This document shows positions 7,048 through 13,423 of a DNA stretch of 64,000 nucleotides, piece after piece (positions within the stretch are counted from its first letter, which is position 1; every line of letters starts with the position of its first letter). Made by a program: the position numbers and the translations under genes. Source of the DNA: Bordetella parapertussis (GTDB lineage Bacteria; Pseudomonadota; Gammaproteobacteria; Burkholderiales; Thiobacillaceae); contig CAMDCO010000002.1 of NCBI GenBank assembly GCA_945890495.1, forward strand, positions 1 to 64,000, read 5' to 3'. The notes below the pieces were generated by a model. That model saw only the letters and a program-made list of their open reading frames with translations, was not told the origin of the DNA and searched no databases.

Positions 7048-7433
7048 GAGTTGGCCTTCATGGCGTTTTGGCACTTGACGATCACATGCACAGGCGGATT
7101 GCCTCCCCACATCTTCATCAGCTTGGGACAATTGCTTGGCGGCTTGACCGGGCCAGTTGGAATGGCCGCGACAACAGCCGCACAAAAAATGGCAACAGCA
7201 AAAAACAACAACATGGCCCGCGCAAGATGCTTGATGTACATGCACGATGCACTCGCCACCAGCGGCGCATGGCTTGGGTACCGTTGCTTGATTCGGGCAA
7301 CCCTTGCGCCGCCTGGATGGCCTGGGCAATGGCTATCTTGACAACCCGGCATTGCATGACAAGCGCCACCGGCTGGACAGCCTTGGCCGCGATCACATTT
7401 CCCGGCTGGGTTGCAACAGCTCCAGTCGTTCAT
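7044..7433 (-). CDS. Cysteine-rich N-terminus plus membrane segment, phage protein
   Basis: A 129-residue frame. The N-terminus (MNDWSCCNPAGKCDRGQGCP) matches a cysteine motif seen in many small phage proteins. Residues 65-85 (HLARAMLLFFAVAIFCAAVVAA) form one transmembrane helix followed by a short Cys-containing tail. It could instead be two small genes fused by loss of a stop, with an internal ATG at 7241. The start at 7433 overlaps the upstream stop by 4 bp. Confidence 0.5.
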   Translation of the reverse strand: MNDWSCCNPAGKCDRGQGCPAGGACHAMPGCQDSHCPGHPGGARVARIKQRYPSHAPLVASASCMYIKHLARAMLLFFAVAIFCAAVVAAIPTGPVKPPSNCPKLMKMWGGNPPVHVIVKCQNAMKANS

Positions 7434-7669
7434 GCCAGCAACCCCCTTTGCGCTGTCGCCTCCACAAACTTGATGAAAAGAAATCCGCCCGCCCTCACCA
7501 TTTCTCGCCATGGTTTAAAAAAGTGAAAAGGCTCACCAGCTTGGGCGCACAAATTCAGGGTTTTTTGATCCACACCAAATGGCGTGAAGTGAGCGCATTC
7601 CTCACCTTTGGCGCATTCACTGCCATCAGGGTTTTGGCCTTTGCACAAAACAAGAATGTGCGTGGTCAC
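7430..7669 (-). CDS. Hypothetical phage early protein, GTG start
   Basis: A 79-residue protein (TTHILVLCKGQNPDGSECAKGEECAHF) with three N-terminal cysteines. It starts with GTG at 7669, overlapping the TGA of the small upstream gene, and ends in an ATGA overlap with the next gene. No known family. Confidence 0.5.
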   Translation of the reverse strand: MTTHILVLCKGQNPDGSECAKGEECAHFTPFGVDQKTLNLCAQAGEPFHFFKPWREMVRAGGFLFIKFVEATAQRGLLA

Positions 7670-7770
7670 AGCGGGGCCTCCTCAGCATCAACCGGGTAAA
7701 CCGGCTGGCGTGATTTGCGCGGCTCACGGTATGGCGGCAATGGAAACATGGCAAAAGGCCAAGTGTTCAT
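7666..7770 (-). CDS. Very small phage protein (34 aa)
   Basis: The frame reads M-N-T-W-P-F-A-M-F-P-L-P-P-Y-R-E-P-R and continues to a TGA at 7666-7668, 34 residues in all. It fills the gap between dut and the next gene and overlaps both by 4 bp (ATGA with dut, GTGA with the downstream gene). That double coupling is the main evidence that it is real. Confidence 0.45.
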   Translation of the reverse strand: MNTWPFAMFPLPPYREPRKSRQPVYPVDAEEAPL

Positions 7771-8231
7771 GCCCCAGTGCTCCCAAATCCACCATCGCCA
7801 CGCTCGGTGTCGCCCAGCTGGTCAACCAGGTCAAAGTGCACGTAAGGGCTTGGCACGATCATGGCTTGGGCCACACGGTCACCGGGCTTGATCTGCATGG
7901 GCCGGTATTCAGCGCTGGCGTCCATCGTCAGCTTCACCTGGACGGTGCCTCGGTAATCGCTGTCAATCACGCCAACGCAATTGCTCAGGCGCAATGCGTT
8001 TTTGAAGCCATGGCCGCTGCGGCTGAAAATCAGCATCACATGGCCCACAGGAATTTCAAAGGCAAGACCAATGTTGCACAGCACGGGGCTGCCGCTCAAC
8101 ATGTTGACGGGCGCTTGGCCGCCATTCACCTCCACTGCAACCAGGTCAAAGCAACCAGCGCCGCCCGATCCATAGACCGGCAGCACTGCATCAGGGTGGG
8201 TTTTTTGTGTTTTAAGAAACATGGTGTTCAT
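7767..8231 (-). CDS. dut: dUTP diphosphatase (dUTPase)
   Basis: A 154-residue trimeric-type dUTPase that hydrolyses dUTP to dUMP and pyrophosphate, keeping uracil out of phage DNA. Family motifs are visible in order: AGCFDLVA (motif 1), FSRSGHGFK (motif 2, normally RSG), GVIDSDYRG (motif 3, with the catalytic Asp and Tyr), GDRVAQAMI (motif 4) and GDGGFGSTGA (motif 5, glycine-rich C-terminal arm). It lies in the early-left operon and overlaps both neighbours by 4 bp. Confidence 0.95.
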   Translation of the reverse strand: MNTMFLKTQKTHPDAVLPVYGSGGAGCFDLVAVEVNGGQAPVNMLSGSPVLCNIGLAFEIPVGHVMLIFSRSGHGFKNALRLSNCVGVIDSDYRGTVQVKLTMDASAEYRPMQIKPGDRVAQAMIVPSPYVHFDLVDQLGDTERGDGGFGSTGA

Positions 8232-8770
8232 AGGTCAATGATTTCAATGTCATGCGGCTGGGTCTTGCCGCGCAAAATGTCCAGAATGCGTTTTTCGGTC
8301 AGGCGATGCGCCTTGATCAAGGTGCGCTCTGGCAAAGTCTCCAAAATCGTGGCGTAGTCCTCCAAAATGCCGCGCACCGCCACAAGGCCTTGCCCATCCA
8401 GACGGATGTTTCCGCCTTTGAGGTTTCGTTTGCCAGCCATCGCCAAAGCGGTGATCGCGTCTTGCAAAAGGCCTTGCGTGTCCTCAACCTGCACCACCTC
8501 GCCATCGCAGTCCAGCCAATAGCCGTGGTTGGCAGTGATTAGCGTTTCCATGAGGTTCACGGCATCGCTGCACACGCGCCAATCGTCTTTGGTGGGCTCT
8601 GGCGCACGTTCAATGGCCGTCAACCCTTGCCACATGCGCGTGAGCTGGTAAGAGCGTCGCTGCAATGGCATGGGCTCTGTCGGGCTGGCCGACAGCTCGG
8701 TCAAGATGCTGTACGTGCAAGCCTGGGCCTGATGGTTGCGCTTGCGGGCATAGGTAGATTGCTTGCGCAT
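8228..8770 (-). CDS. Hypothetical phage early protein
   Basis: A 180-residue, mostly helical protein starting MRKQSTYARKRNHQAQACTYS at 8770, where the ATG overlaps the upstream stop. Segments such as LLQDAITALAMAGKRNLKGGNIRLDGQGLVAVRGILEDYATILETLPERTLIKAHRLTEKRI look like a conserved phage early protein, but I cannot name a family. Confidence 0.65.
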   Translation of the reverse strand: MRKQSTYARKRNHQAQACTYSILTELSASPTEPMPLQRRSYQLTRMWQGLTAIERAPEPTKDDWRVCSDAVNLMETLITANHGYWLDCDGEVVQVEDTQGLLQDAITALAMAGKRNLKGGNIRLDGQGLVAVRGILEDYATILETLPERTLIKAHRLTEKRILDILRGKTQPHDIEIIDL

Positions 8771-9252
8771 CAAGTGCCTCGCGTCAGGTCGTGTTTGAAC
8801 GGCAAACCCACGCATTGCGCATGAATGCCGCGCGGCTGCACCGGCTTGCCATTGACCAGGCTGGGCAGCTCATACGCCCGGTACCGCCCTTCGGCAATCG
8901 GCAGGCGGCGCAGCTCATGGCCGTCATAAGTTGGCCGCTGCATGATGTTGGCCTGATCGCCCGATTTGGCTTTGACCTTGCCAACGGCACTGCTCGGGTC
9001 GCGGCCCCACATGTAGAGGCTCGTGCGGCCCTTGCGGCCCACGGAATAGGCCCGTTGCTGCGCAATCAGTGCATGGATGGCCCTTGCCACCGAAATGGTG
9101 GGCTCATCCAGTCGCAGGGCAATGCGCTCGGCGCTGATTGGCTCTGGTGCATTAAGCAAATCGGCCTCAACCCGGCTGCGCATGCTGTCATCGCGCCGCT
9201 TGGCCGGCACCTGGACATGCAAGCCACCACGGGAATCGGTCATGCGCGTCAT
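8770..9252 (-). CDS. Phage protein with winged-helix-like centre
   Basis: A 160-residue protein. Residues 30-85 (VEADLLNAPEPISAERIALRLDEPTISVARAIHALIAQQRAYSVGRKGRTSLYMWG) have the order of a winged helix-turn-helix: recognition-helix region, then a beta wing ending in an aromatic. It may be an early regulator or replication-related DNA-binding protein. Start MTRMTDS at 9252 (a second ATG lies at 9243). It overlaps the genes on both sides. Confidence 0.6.
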   Translation of the reverse strand: MTRMTDSRGGLHVQVPAKRRDDSMRSRVEADLLNAPEPISAERIALRLDEPTISVARAIHALIAQQRAYSVGRKGRTSLYMWGRDPSSAVGKVKAKSGDQANIMQRPTYDGHELRRLPIAEGRYRAYELPSLVNGKPVQPRGIHAQCVGLPFKHDLTRGT

Positions 9253-9554
9253 CGACCCGCCCCCTTGGCCTCGGCCTTGAGGGCTGCATAAGCAATGCAA
9301 TCCTCAGCGCTGTCGGCGTGATAGCCGGGACGCTGAAACAGGCGCACATCCTTGAGCAACTGCAACAACAGCCAGCCTTCGGATTCAGCCAATGCATGGC
9401 CCGTGATGGCGTTGAATGCAGCCACCGCCTTGCCCATAGATCGTTCGCCGCCTGGCTGGTCATAGGTCGATGCGCGGGCCTCCATGTGACTCTTGGCCTT
9501 GCCCATCAATTCGGGTGCTGTCTGCGCTTTTTGTGCGGTCTTTGGCTTGGTCAT
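9249..9554 (-). CDS. DUF6378-like phage protein
   Basis: A 101-residue protein with the pattern ARASTYDQPGGERSMGKAVAAFNAITG followed by WLLLQLLKDVRLFQRPGYHADSAEDCIAYAALKAE. This pattern is typical of a small conserved phage domain (DUF6378) of unknown biochemistry, possibly nucleotide related because it resembles MazG-like all-alpha folds. ATG at 9554 begins MTKPKTAQK. Confidence 0.65.
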   Translation of the reverse strand: MTKPKTAQKAQTAPELMGKAKSHMEARASTYDQPGGERSMGKAVAAFNAITGHALAESEGWLLLQLLKDVRLFQRPGYHADSAEDCIAYAALKAEAKGAGR

Positions 9555-9561
9555 GATGGCC

Positions 9562-10407
9562 TCACGCATTGCCCAGCAACACCGCATAGCCGCTTTGCTT
9601 GGACACCGCCTCCACATACCCGGCAAAGGCATCTTCAACGGCCCGCTCGGGTCGATCCAGCTCGTACCAAAACTTGACCTGGCCGTTGCCCAGTCGGTAT
9701 TTCAGGCGGGCACGAAGTTTGTAGCCATCGCCGTTTTTGAAAATGCGCAAGCCCAGTGCAAATTCTTTGGGAATCTGGAGCGCACCATTGGCCCCGGCGC
9801 TGGCATTGATGGTCTCGGTGTAGCCCAGCTGCACCTGGCCGTCATGCAGGCGCTTGGCGCTGCTGAAATTGATGTCTGTCTTGGCCTGGATGGTGGTCGC
9901 CACCTCCAACAGCTGCTGCGCGGCGGGCTCGGTAATGTCAGCCAAGTTGTCTTCAATGAACTCGGCAAAGTCGGTTTGCGTTTTGGCGCGGTTGTGGCCA
10001 TTGTTCTCCAGCCAACGCTGAAACTCTGGCGTGAACTTGGCATGAAACTTGGCCTGATGGTCGCGCCATCCCGCATAGGCTGCGCGGTTGTCATTGAAAA
10101 CGGCAGTCATCGTGCGCGTGTCGGGGTTGGCATAGATGTAACCCGTTGCCTCGCATTGCTGCTCTTTGCAGAAAGTAATAAAGCTGTCCACGCTGGCAAG
10201 CTCAATCACGCCTTGTTTGCGGTGCGGCGCGGGCCCGGCCTTGCGCACCTGGTCGGTCACATCCTTGTGGCTATAGCCTGGTGGCACGTTCACAAAATAG
10301 GCGTGGCCCACGGTCTCGGGCTTGAGTGCGGCGGCGGCCTGATTCATCAAGTGCTCGGCAATGTCAAAAAGCGCGGGCGTGTCTTGCATGGTGATTTCTT
10401 CGGTCAT
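9562..10407 (-). CDS. DUF2303 (YfdQ-like) phage protein
   Basis: A 281-residue member of the DUF2303/YfdQ family. Typical features are the middle block (RTMTAVFNDNRAAYAGWRDHQAKF), FAEFIEDNLADI, and the beta-rich C-terminal half (PKEFALGLRIFKNGDGYKLRARLKYRL). The family is very common in phage early operons; its role is not established. It lies downstream of the 10458-10808 gene, the usual neighbour order. Confidence 0.85.
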   Translation of the reverse strand: MTEEITMQDTPALFDIAEHLMNQAAAALKPETVGHAYFVNVPPGYSHKDVTDQVRKAGPAPHRKQGVIELASVDSFITFCKEQQCEATGYIYANPDTRTMTAVFNDNRAAYAGWRDHQAKFHAKFTPEFQRWLENNGHNRAKTQTDFAEFIEDNLADITEPAAQQLLEVATTIQAKTDINFSSAKRLHDGQVQLGYTETINASAGANGALQIPKEFALGLRIFKNGDGYKLRARLKYRLGNGQVKFWYELDRPERAVEDAFAGYVEAVSKQSGYAVLLGNA

Positions 10408-10457
10408 GGTGGTTTTGGTTTGAAGTTGGGTGGATTGAACGGGTGATGGCTTGGCAA

Positions 10458-10808
10458 TCAGCTGGCCTGCTTGAGCGTGACCAGCGGCGTTTCGGCGGGT
10501 GCCCTGGCATCGCGCAAGTCGAGGTCGTGTTGGCGCGGGTGTTGGCGTGTGGGCTCGGCGTCATCCGTGAGCCAGAAAAAGTCGGTGGGCTGCTCTGGCT
10601 TGGGCAGCTCCAATTTGCGGTCAGCGGCAATGGTCACCTTGTCAACATCACCGCCGCGCGTGGCCGCCGAAACTTTGATCTTGATGGTCAGTGCACCGCT
10701 GCGGCCCGTGTTCTTCACGGTCTGCAACAAGTCATGCAGGTCTTGCGTCAGCAAGGAATGGGTTTGCCCCAAATTGAGGTCTTGAAGAAAAACAGAAAAG
10801 GCTTTCAT
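10458..10808 (-). CDS. Conserved phage early protein upstream of DUF2303 gene
   Basis: A 116-residue protein. N-terminal LNLGQTHSLLTQDLHDLLQTVKNTGRSGALTIKIKV is followed by KVTIAADRKLELPKPEQPTDFFWLTDDAEPTRQHPRQHDL. This LxIkiKv ... FW-TDDG-L-R-xP-Q layout recurs in small proteins found beside DUF2303 genes in many prophages. Function unknown. Confidence 0.65.
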   Translation of the reverse strand: MKAFSVFLQDLNLGQTHSLLTQDLHDLLQTVKNTGRSGALTIKIKVSAATRGGDVDKVTIAADRKLELPKPEQPTDFFWLTDDAEPTRQHPRQHDLDLRDARAPAETPLVTLKQAS

Positions 10809-10823
10809 GGTCTTGCTCGGTGG

Positions 10824-11108
10824 TTAAAAAATCTGGGGTTGATCGAGGTCGAATTCGCCGGGTACACGCTGGGTGACCCATTGGCCGGTGGCCGGGTTGA
10901 TGCGGCGCACCAGGCTCACGCGCCGGGTGGTGTTGCGTGTGAATTCCGCTTTGCGATCGGCGCTGGCTTTGCAGCGGATCACGCGAGACCAGGTGGGGTG
11001 TTCCATGGCTTGCGCGAAATTCAGTGGTTTGAGTTGCTTGCACCGCGCGGCCAGCTGCTCAAAGGCGTGGTGCAACTGCTCACACGTGGGCGGCGGCAGC
11101 TTGTCCAC
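10824..11108 (-). CDS. Hypothetical phage early protein
   Basis: A 94-residue basic protein (MDKLPPPTCEQLHHAFEQLAARCKQLK ...), second gene of the early-left operon. Its C-terminal half (WSRVIRCKASADRKAEFTRNTTRRVSLVRRINPATGQWVTQRVPG) is rich in Arg and could bind nucleic acid; this is inference only. Confidence 0.55.
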   Translation of the reverse strand: MDKLPPPTCEQLHHAFEQLAARCKQLKPLNFAQAMEHPTWSRVIRCKASADRKAEFTRNTTRRVSLVRRINPATGQWVTQRVPGEFDLDQPQIF

Positions 11109-11116
11109 GGCTTGGC

Positions 11117-11257
11117 TCAGCCTTGCAACTCGAATTCAGCGGGGCTGATGCTGGAGCCCAGCACCCACAGCCCAAAGATGACGGCCATGACCGTGGGCCA
11201 AAACCAGCGTGGTCGGCCAAGGCGGTGATAGAGGTTTTCCAACAGGTAGGGGCTCAT
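11117..11257 (-). CDS. Small single-pass membrane protein, first gene of early-left operon
   Basis: A 46-residue protein: M-S-P-Y-L-L-E-N-L-Y-H-R-L-G-R-P-R-W-F-W then one hydrophobic helix (PTVMAVIFGLWVLGSSI) and a short tail. AAGGAG lies 7 nt before the ATG, the best ribosome site in the operon, as expected for the first gene. A superinfection or host-takeover membrane peptide is possible but unproven. Confidence 0.6.
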   Translation of the reverse strand: MSPYLLENLYHRLGRPRWFWPTVMAVIFGLWVLGSSISPAEFELQG

Positions 11258-11293
11258 GTGAAATCTCCTTGAATAATTGGCAATGGGCAGATT

Positions 11294-11335
11294 ATTTACC
11301 CAAAGGGAATGTCAGTCAATACCCAAAGGGGAAAT
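11294..11335. promoter_or_regulatory. Left operator pair of the phage repressor
   Basis: Two imperfect palindromes, ATTTACCCAAAGGGAAT (11294-11310) and ATACCCAAAGGGGAAAT (11319-11335), sit between the divergent starts at 11257 and 11387. Written on the minus strand both fit TTYCCCNTTGGG, as do two sites at 12123-12165. They are probably repressor/Cro operators over the early-left promoter. Confidence 0.6.
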
Positions 11336-11386
11336 TTTTTGAGAAAATAGCAACACCCGCGCTGGGCGGGTGCTTCAAGGAATCAC

Positions 11387-11656
11387 ATGCAAGAGGAAAA
11401 ACAACAGGCAGACAAGTCGGCAGCTGCTGCCGCTGCGGCCAAAAAAATCATGAACCACATGGGTGGCTTGGCCTATGAGCTCAACCGGGCCGAATACGGC
11501 ATCAACAGCGCGATTGGCCGATGCCGTGCATTGCACCTGGTAGATGTAGAGTCAGAATTGCTGGCCTTGTCGAGCCATCTGGAGCGCATCACGGCCACGA
11601 TTCAACCGGCCATCTTTGTCGATCTGAGTGGGTTGATCAACGATTCCGATGCCTGA
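11387..11656 (+). CDS. Small helical phage protein in the immunity region
   Basis: An 89-residue protein with a good AAGGAATC ribosome site. An alanine/lysine-rich N-terminus (ADKSAAAAAAAKKIMNHMGG) precedes a long helix. It is transcribed away from the early-left operon, between the left operators and the repressor gene. A small hairpin in its leader (11354-11372) may attenuate it. No family; an immunity-region accessory role is a guess from position. Confidence 0.55.
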   Translation: MQEEKQQADKSAAAAAAAKKIMNHMGGLAYELNRAEYGINSAIGRCRALHLVDVESELLALSSHLERITATIQPAIFVDLSGLINDSDA

Positions 11657-11700
11657 AATCGTCCAGCCTGATGACCAGGCCTGACCGGTTGGCTTTGTTG

Positions 11701-12090
11701 TCAGCCGGTGGTGCCGTTGGCTGGGGGTGGTTTCGCAAGCGCATCAAGCAATCGTAGGGCTACTGCCAGCTGATCGTCTGGCAATCCTTCCATGAGCTGT
11801 GTGATTTTGATTCGCGCATTGCCATGACCAGAAAGCTCAGAAGCTGTGATTGGGTTATCCATCCATCCGCGTTCAAGACCTAAGGCTTCTTCAATTTCAC
11901 GAGCCAAAGAGTCGCCCATGTTGTAGGTTTTGCCACCACGTTCATGTCTGACATTTGCATTAAGGATCCGCGTTAGTTTGGCGGTGTCATTTCGGGCATA
12001 TCCAAGTAGATGACAAAGGTTTGCCATTCCATTGTGCTTTTCGACCAGCTCCCTCAGTCTTGATCGCCTAATTTCTTCTGATGTTTGCAT
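11701..12090 (-). CDS. Putative phage repressor, XRE-like N-terminus only
   Basis: A 129-residue protein in the CI position, divergent from a Cro-like gene and flanked by matching operators. The N-terminal half (RLRELVEKHNGMANLCHLLGYARNDTAKLTRILNANVR ... REIEEALGLERGWMDNP) is a lambda-repressor-like HTH. The C-terminal S24 LexA-type peptidase domain of lambda CI is absent, so RecA-stimulated self-cleavage is not expected. Induction would need another route. Confidence 0.65.
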   Translation of the reverse strand: MQTSEEIRRSRLRELVEKHNGMANLCHLLGYARNDTAKLTRILNANVRHERGGKTYNMGDSLAREIEEALGLERGWMDNPITASELSGHGNARIKITQLMEGLPDDQLAVALRLLDALAKPPPANGTTG

Positions 12091-12122
12091 CTTTACATTC
12101 CACCAAAAGTAAGACTCTTAAA

Positions 12123-12165
12123 AAATTCCCCGTTGGGTTGTTGTGATAATCCCCAATGGGGAATA
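12123..12165. promoter_or_regulatory. Right operator pair between repressor and Cro-like gene
   Basis: ATTCCCCGTTGGGTTG lies within 12123-12140 and AATCCCCAATGGGGAAT within 12146-12165. Both share TTCCCC-NTTGGG with the left operators, the second in the opposite orientation. A GATAAT -10-like hexamer at 12145-12150 falls between them. The layout matches a lambda-type OR controlling divergent repressor and Cro promoters. Confidence 0.6.
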
Positions 12166-12176
12166 CAATGCAACAC

Positions 12177-12467
12177 ATGAAGAAATTGAAAGATTGGCTG
12201 GACAAGAAAAATGGCAGGCGCATTGAGCTTGCTCGCGCCTTGAATGTTCCACAGTCCTTTGTGACAAAGCTGGCATCTGGCGAACGTCCAATCCCAATAA
12301 ACCACATGGCTGCCATTGAGGTCTTCACCGAGGGTGAGGTGACTCGGCGTGACATGCGGCCCGATGACTTCGCCCGCATCTGGCCCGAGCTGGCCGACAC
12401 CACCGCAACCGAACTGGTGCGTTCAATCCGCGCCAGCATGCAGCAACCCCAAACCCTGGAGACTTGA
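12177..12467 (+). CDS. Cro/YdaS-like phage antirepressor regulator
   Basis: A 96-residue protein starting MKKLKDWLDKKNGRRIELAR at 12177. The HTH (GRRIELARALNVPQSFVTKLASGERPIPINHMAAIEVFTEG) is of the YdaS/Cro-like type, followed by a short acidic tail. It is divergent from the repressor gene across the right operators, the classical Cro position. Earlier ATGs (12156, 12168) overlap operator D and are less likely starts. Confidence 0.7.
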   Translation: MKKLKDWLDKKNGRRIELARALNVPQSFVTKLASGERPIPINHMAAIEVFTEGEVTRRDMRPDDFARIWPELADTTATELVRSIRASMQQPQTLET

Positions 12468-12480
12468 AATGAATTTGCGC

Positions 12481-12840
12481 TCAGTGCCTTTGCACGTCCT
12501 TCTCGCCGATGAGGTCGCTGACCCCGCTCACGTTGGCAGCAAACCAATCCCGCAAGGTTCTTGCATCGCGCAAGTTCAGATTGAAGGCCAGCCAGCCAAA
12601 CCCACTGTTTCGCGCATAGAGCCTGATGCGGCCATCCCGCAAGACCTTGGCCTGCATAGCGGGCGAGTCCTCTACCGTGATGGGGGTTTGATTGATTGAT
12701 TCGTCGTTTGGGCTGGGCCGCAAAGCGCTGACCGCTGGCTGCATGCCAGCGCGAATCTCTGCCAGCGAAGAAATCAATTTGTCCAGTGATGGCGCGTCCA
12801 ATCTTTGCGCCATCGCCTTGAGCTGGTGTGTTTCGTTCAT
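12481..12840 (-). CDS. Hypothetical phage protein
   Basis: A 119-residue protein with a helical N-terminus (MNETHQLKAMAQRLDAPSLDKLISSLAEI) and a C-terminal block (LRDGRIRLYARNSGFGWLAFNLNLRDARTLRDWFAANV). It is transcribed leftward, converging on the Cro-like gene. I do not recognise the family. Confidence 0.55.
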   Translation of the reverse strand: MNETHQLKAMAQRLDAPSLDKLISSLAEIRAGMQPAVSALRPSPNDESINQTPITVEDSPAMQAKVLRDGRIRLYARNSGFGWLAFNLNLRDARTLRDWFAANVSGVSDLIGEKDVQRH

Positions 12841-13022
12841 GACCTGGCCCTTTCTTGTGGGATGTGAGTTGAGGGATTTTCATTCTATGAGTCAGGGTCA
12901 GGTCGCCTTGTTTCCCCGCCATGGTGGCGTGACCGTTTGCGCTGGTCTGTGCGTCAGCGTCCGCAACTCCATCGGGCAGTGCTGAGCGTAGATCGGCGGG
13001 GTTTTTTTCATGGAGCATAAAA

Positions 13023-13232
13023 ATGACAATTGATGACCGTAAGCATTCCGAGCCCATCAAAGCGTGGCTCACAGAGCGTGAGTTGGTAGACCTCACCAAA
13101 CTGGCGGCACGTGAAGACCGCAAGCTGAGCGAGATGATCCGTGTGATTGTTCGTCGGCACATGTATGGACATATCGGCGCATCGTGCGAAGAATCAACGG
13201 GCGCAAATAGTGCCGATGAGGGCCGCGCATGA
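13023..13232 (+). CDS. Small ribbon-helix-helix-like protein
   Basis: A 69-residue protein. The pattern KAWLTERELVDLTKLAAREDRKLSEMIRVIVRRHMYG (a short beta stretch, then two helices) is typical of CopG/Arc-type ribbon-helix-helix DNA-binding proteins. First gene of the rightward replication operon, overlapping the next frame by 4 bp. Probably an early regulator. Confidence 0.6.
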   Translation: MTIDDRKHSEPIKAWLTERELVDLTKLAAREDRKLSEMIRVIVRRHMYGHIGASCEESTGANSADEGRA

Positions 13233-13423
13233 TGACCAGCCAGCCTACAGCGCACCCCGCTCCCCAATCGGTAGGAATTCGCCTTGCATGTGTGTGCGTG
13301 TCAGTCGCCCTTACTGACGCCACTGTCTGCAAACCCCCCAGGTTAGGTTCTTCCGCCTCTGAAAATAATGAGGGTCATTCGCGGCGCGATGGCTTTGTAG
13401 ACAGTCGAGGCGCAGGTTACTGA
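13229..13423 (+). CDS. Possible small phage protein between RHH gene and primase
   Basis: A 64-residue frame with no recognisable domain. Its ATG overlaps the stop of the ribbon-helix-helix gene (ATGA) and its TGA overlaps the ATG of the primase gene, so it fits perfectly into the operon. Low composition quality makes it uncertain. Confidence 0.35.
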   Translation: MMTSQPTAHPAPQSVGIRLACVCVSVALTDATVCKPPRLGSSASENNEGHSRRDGFVDSRGAGY

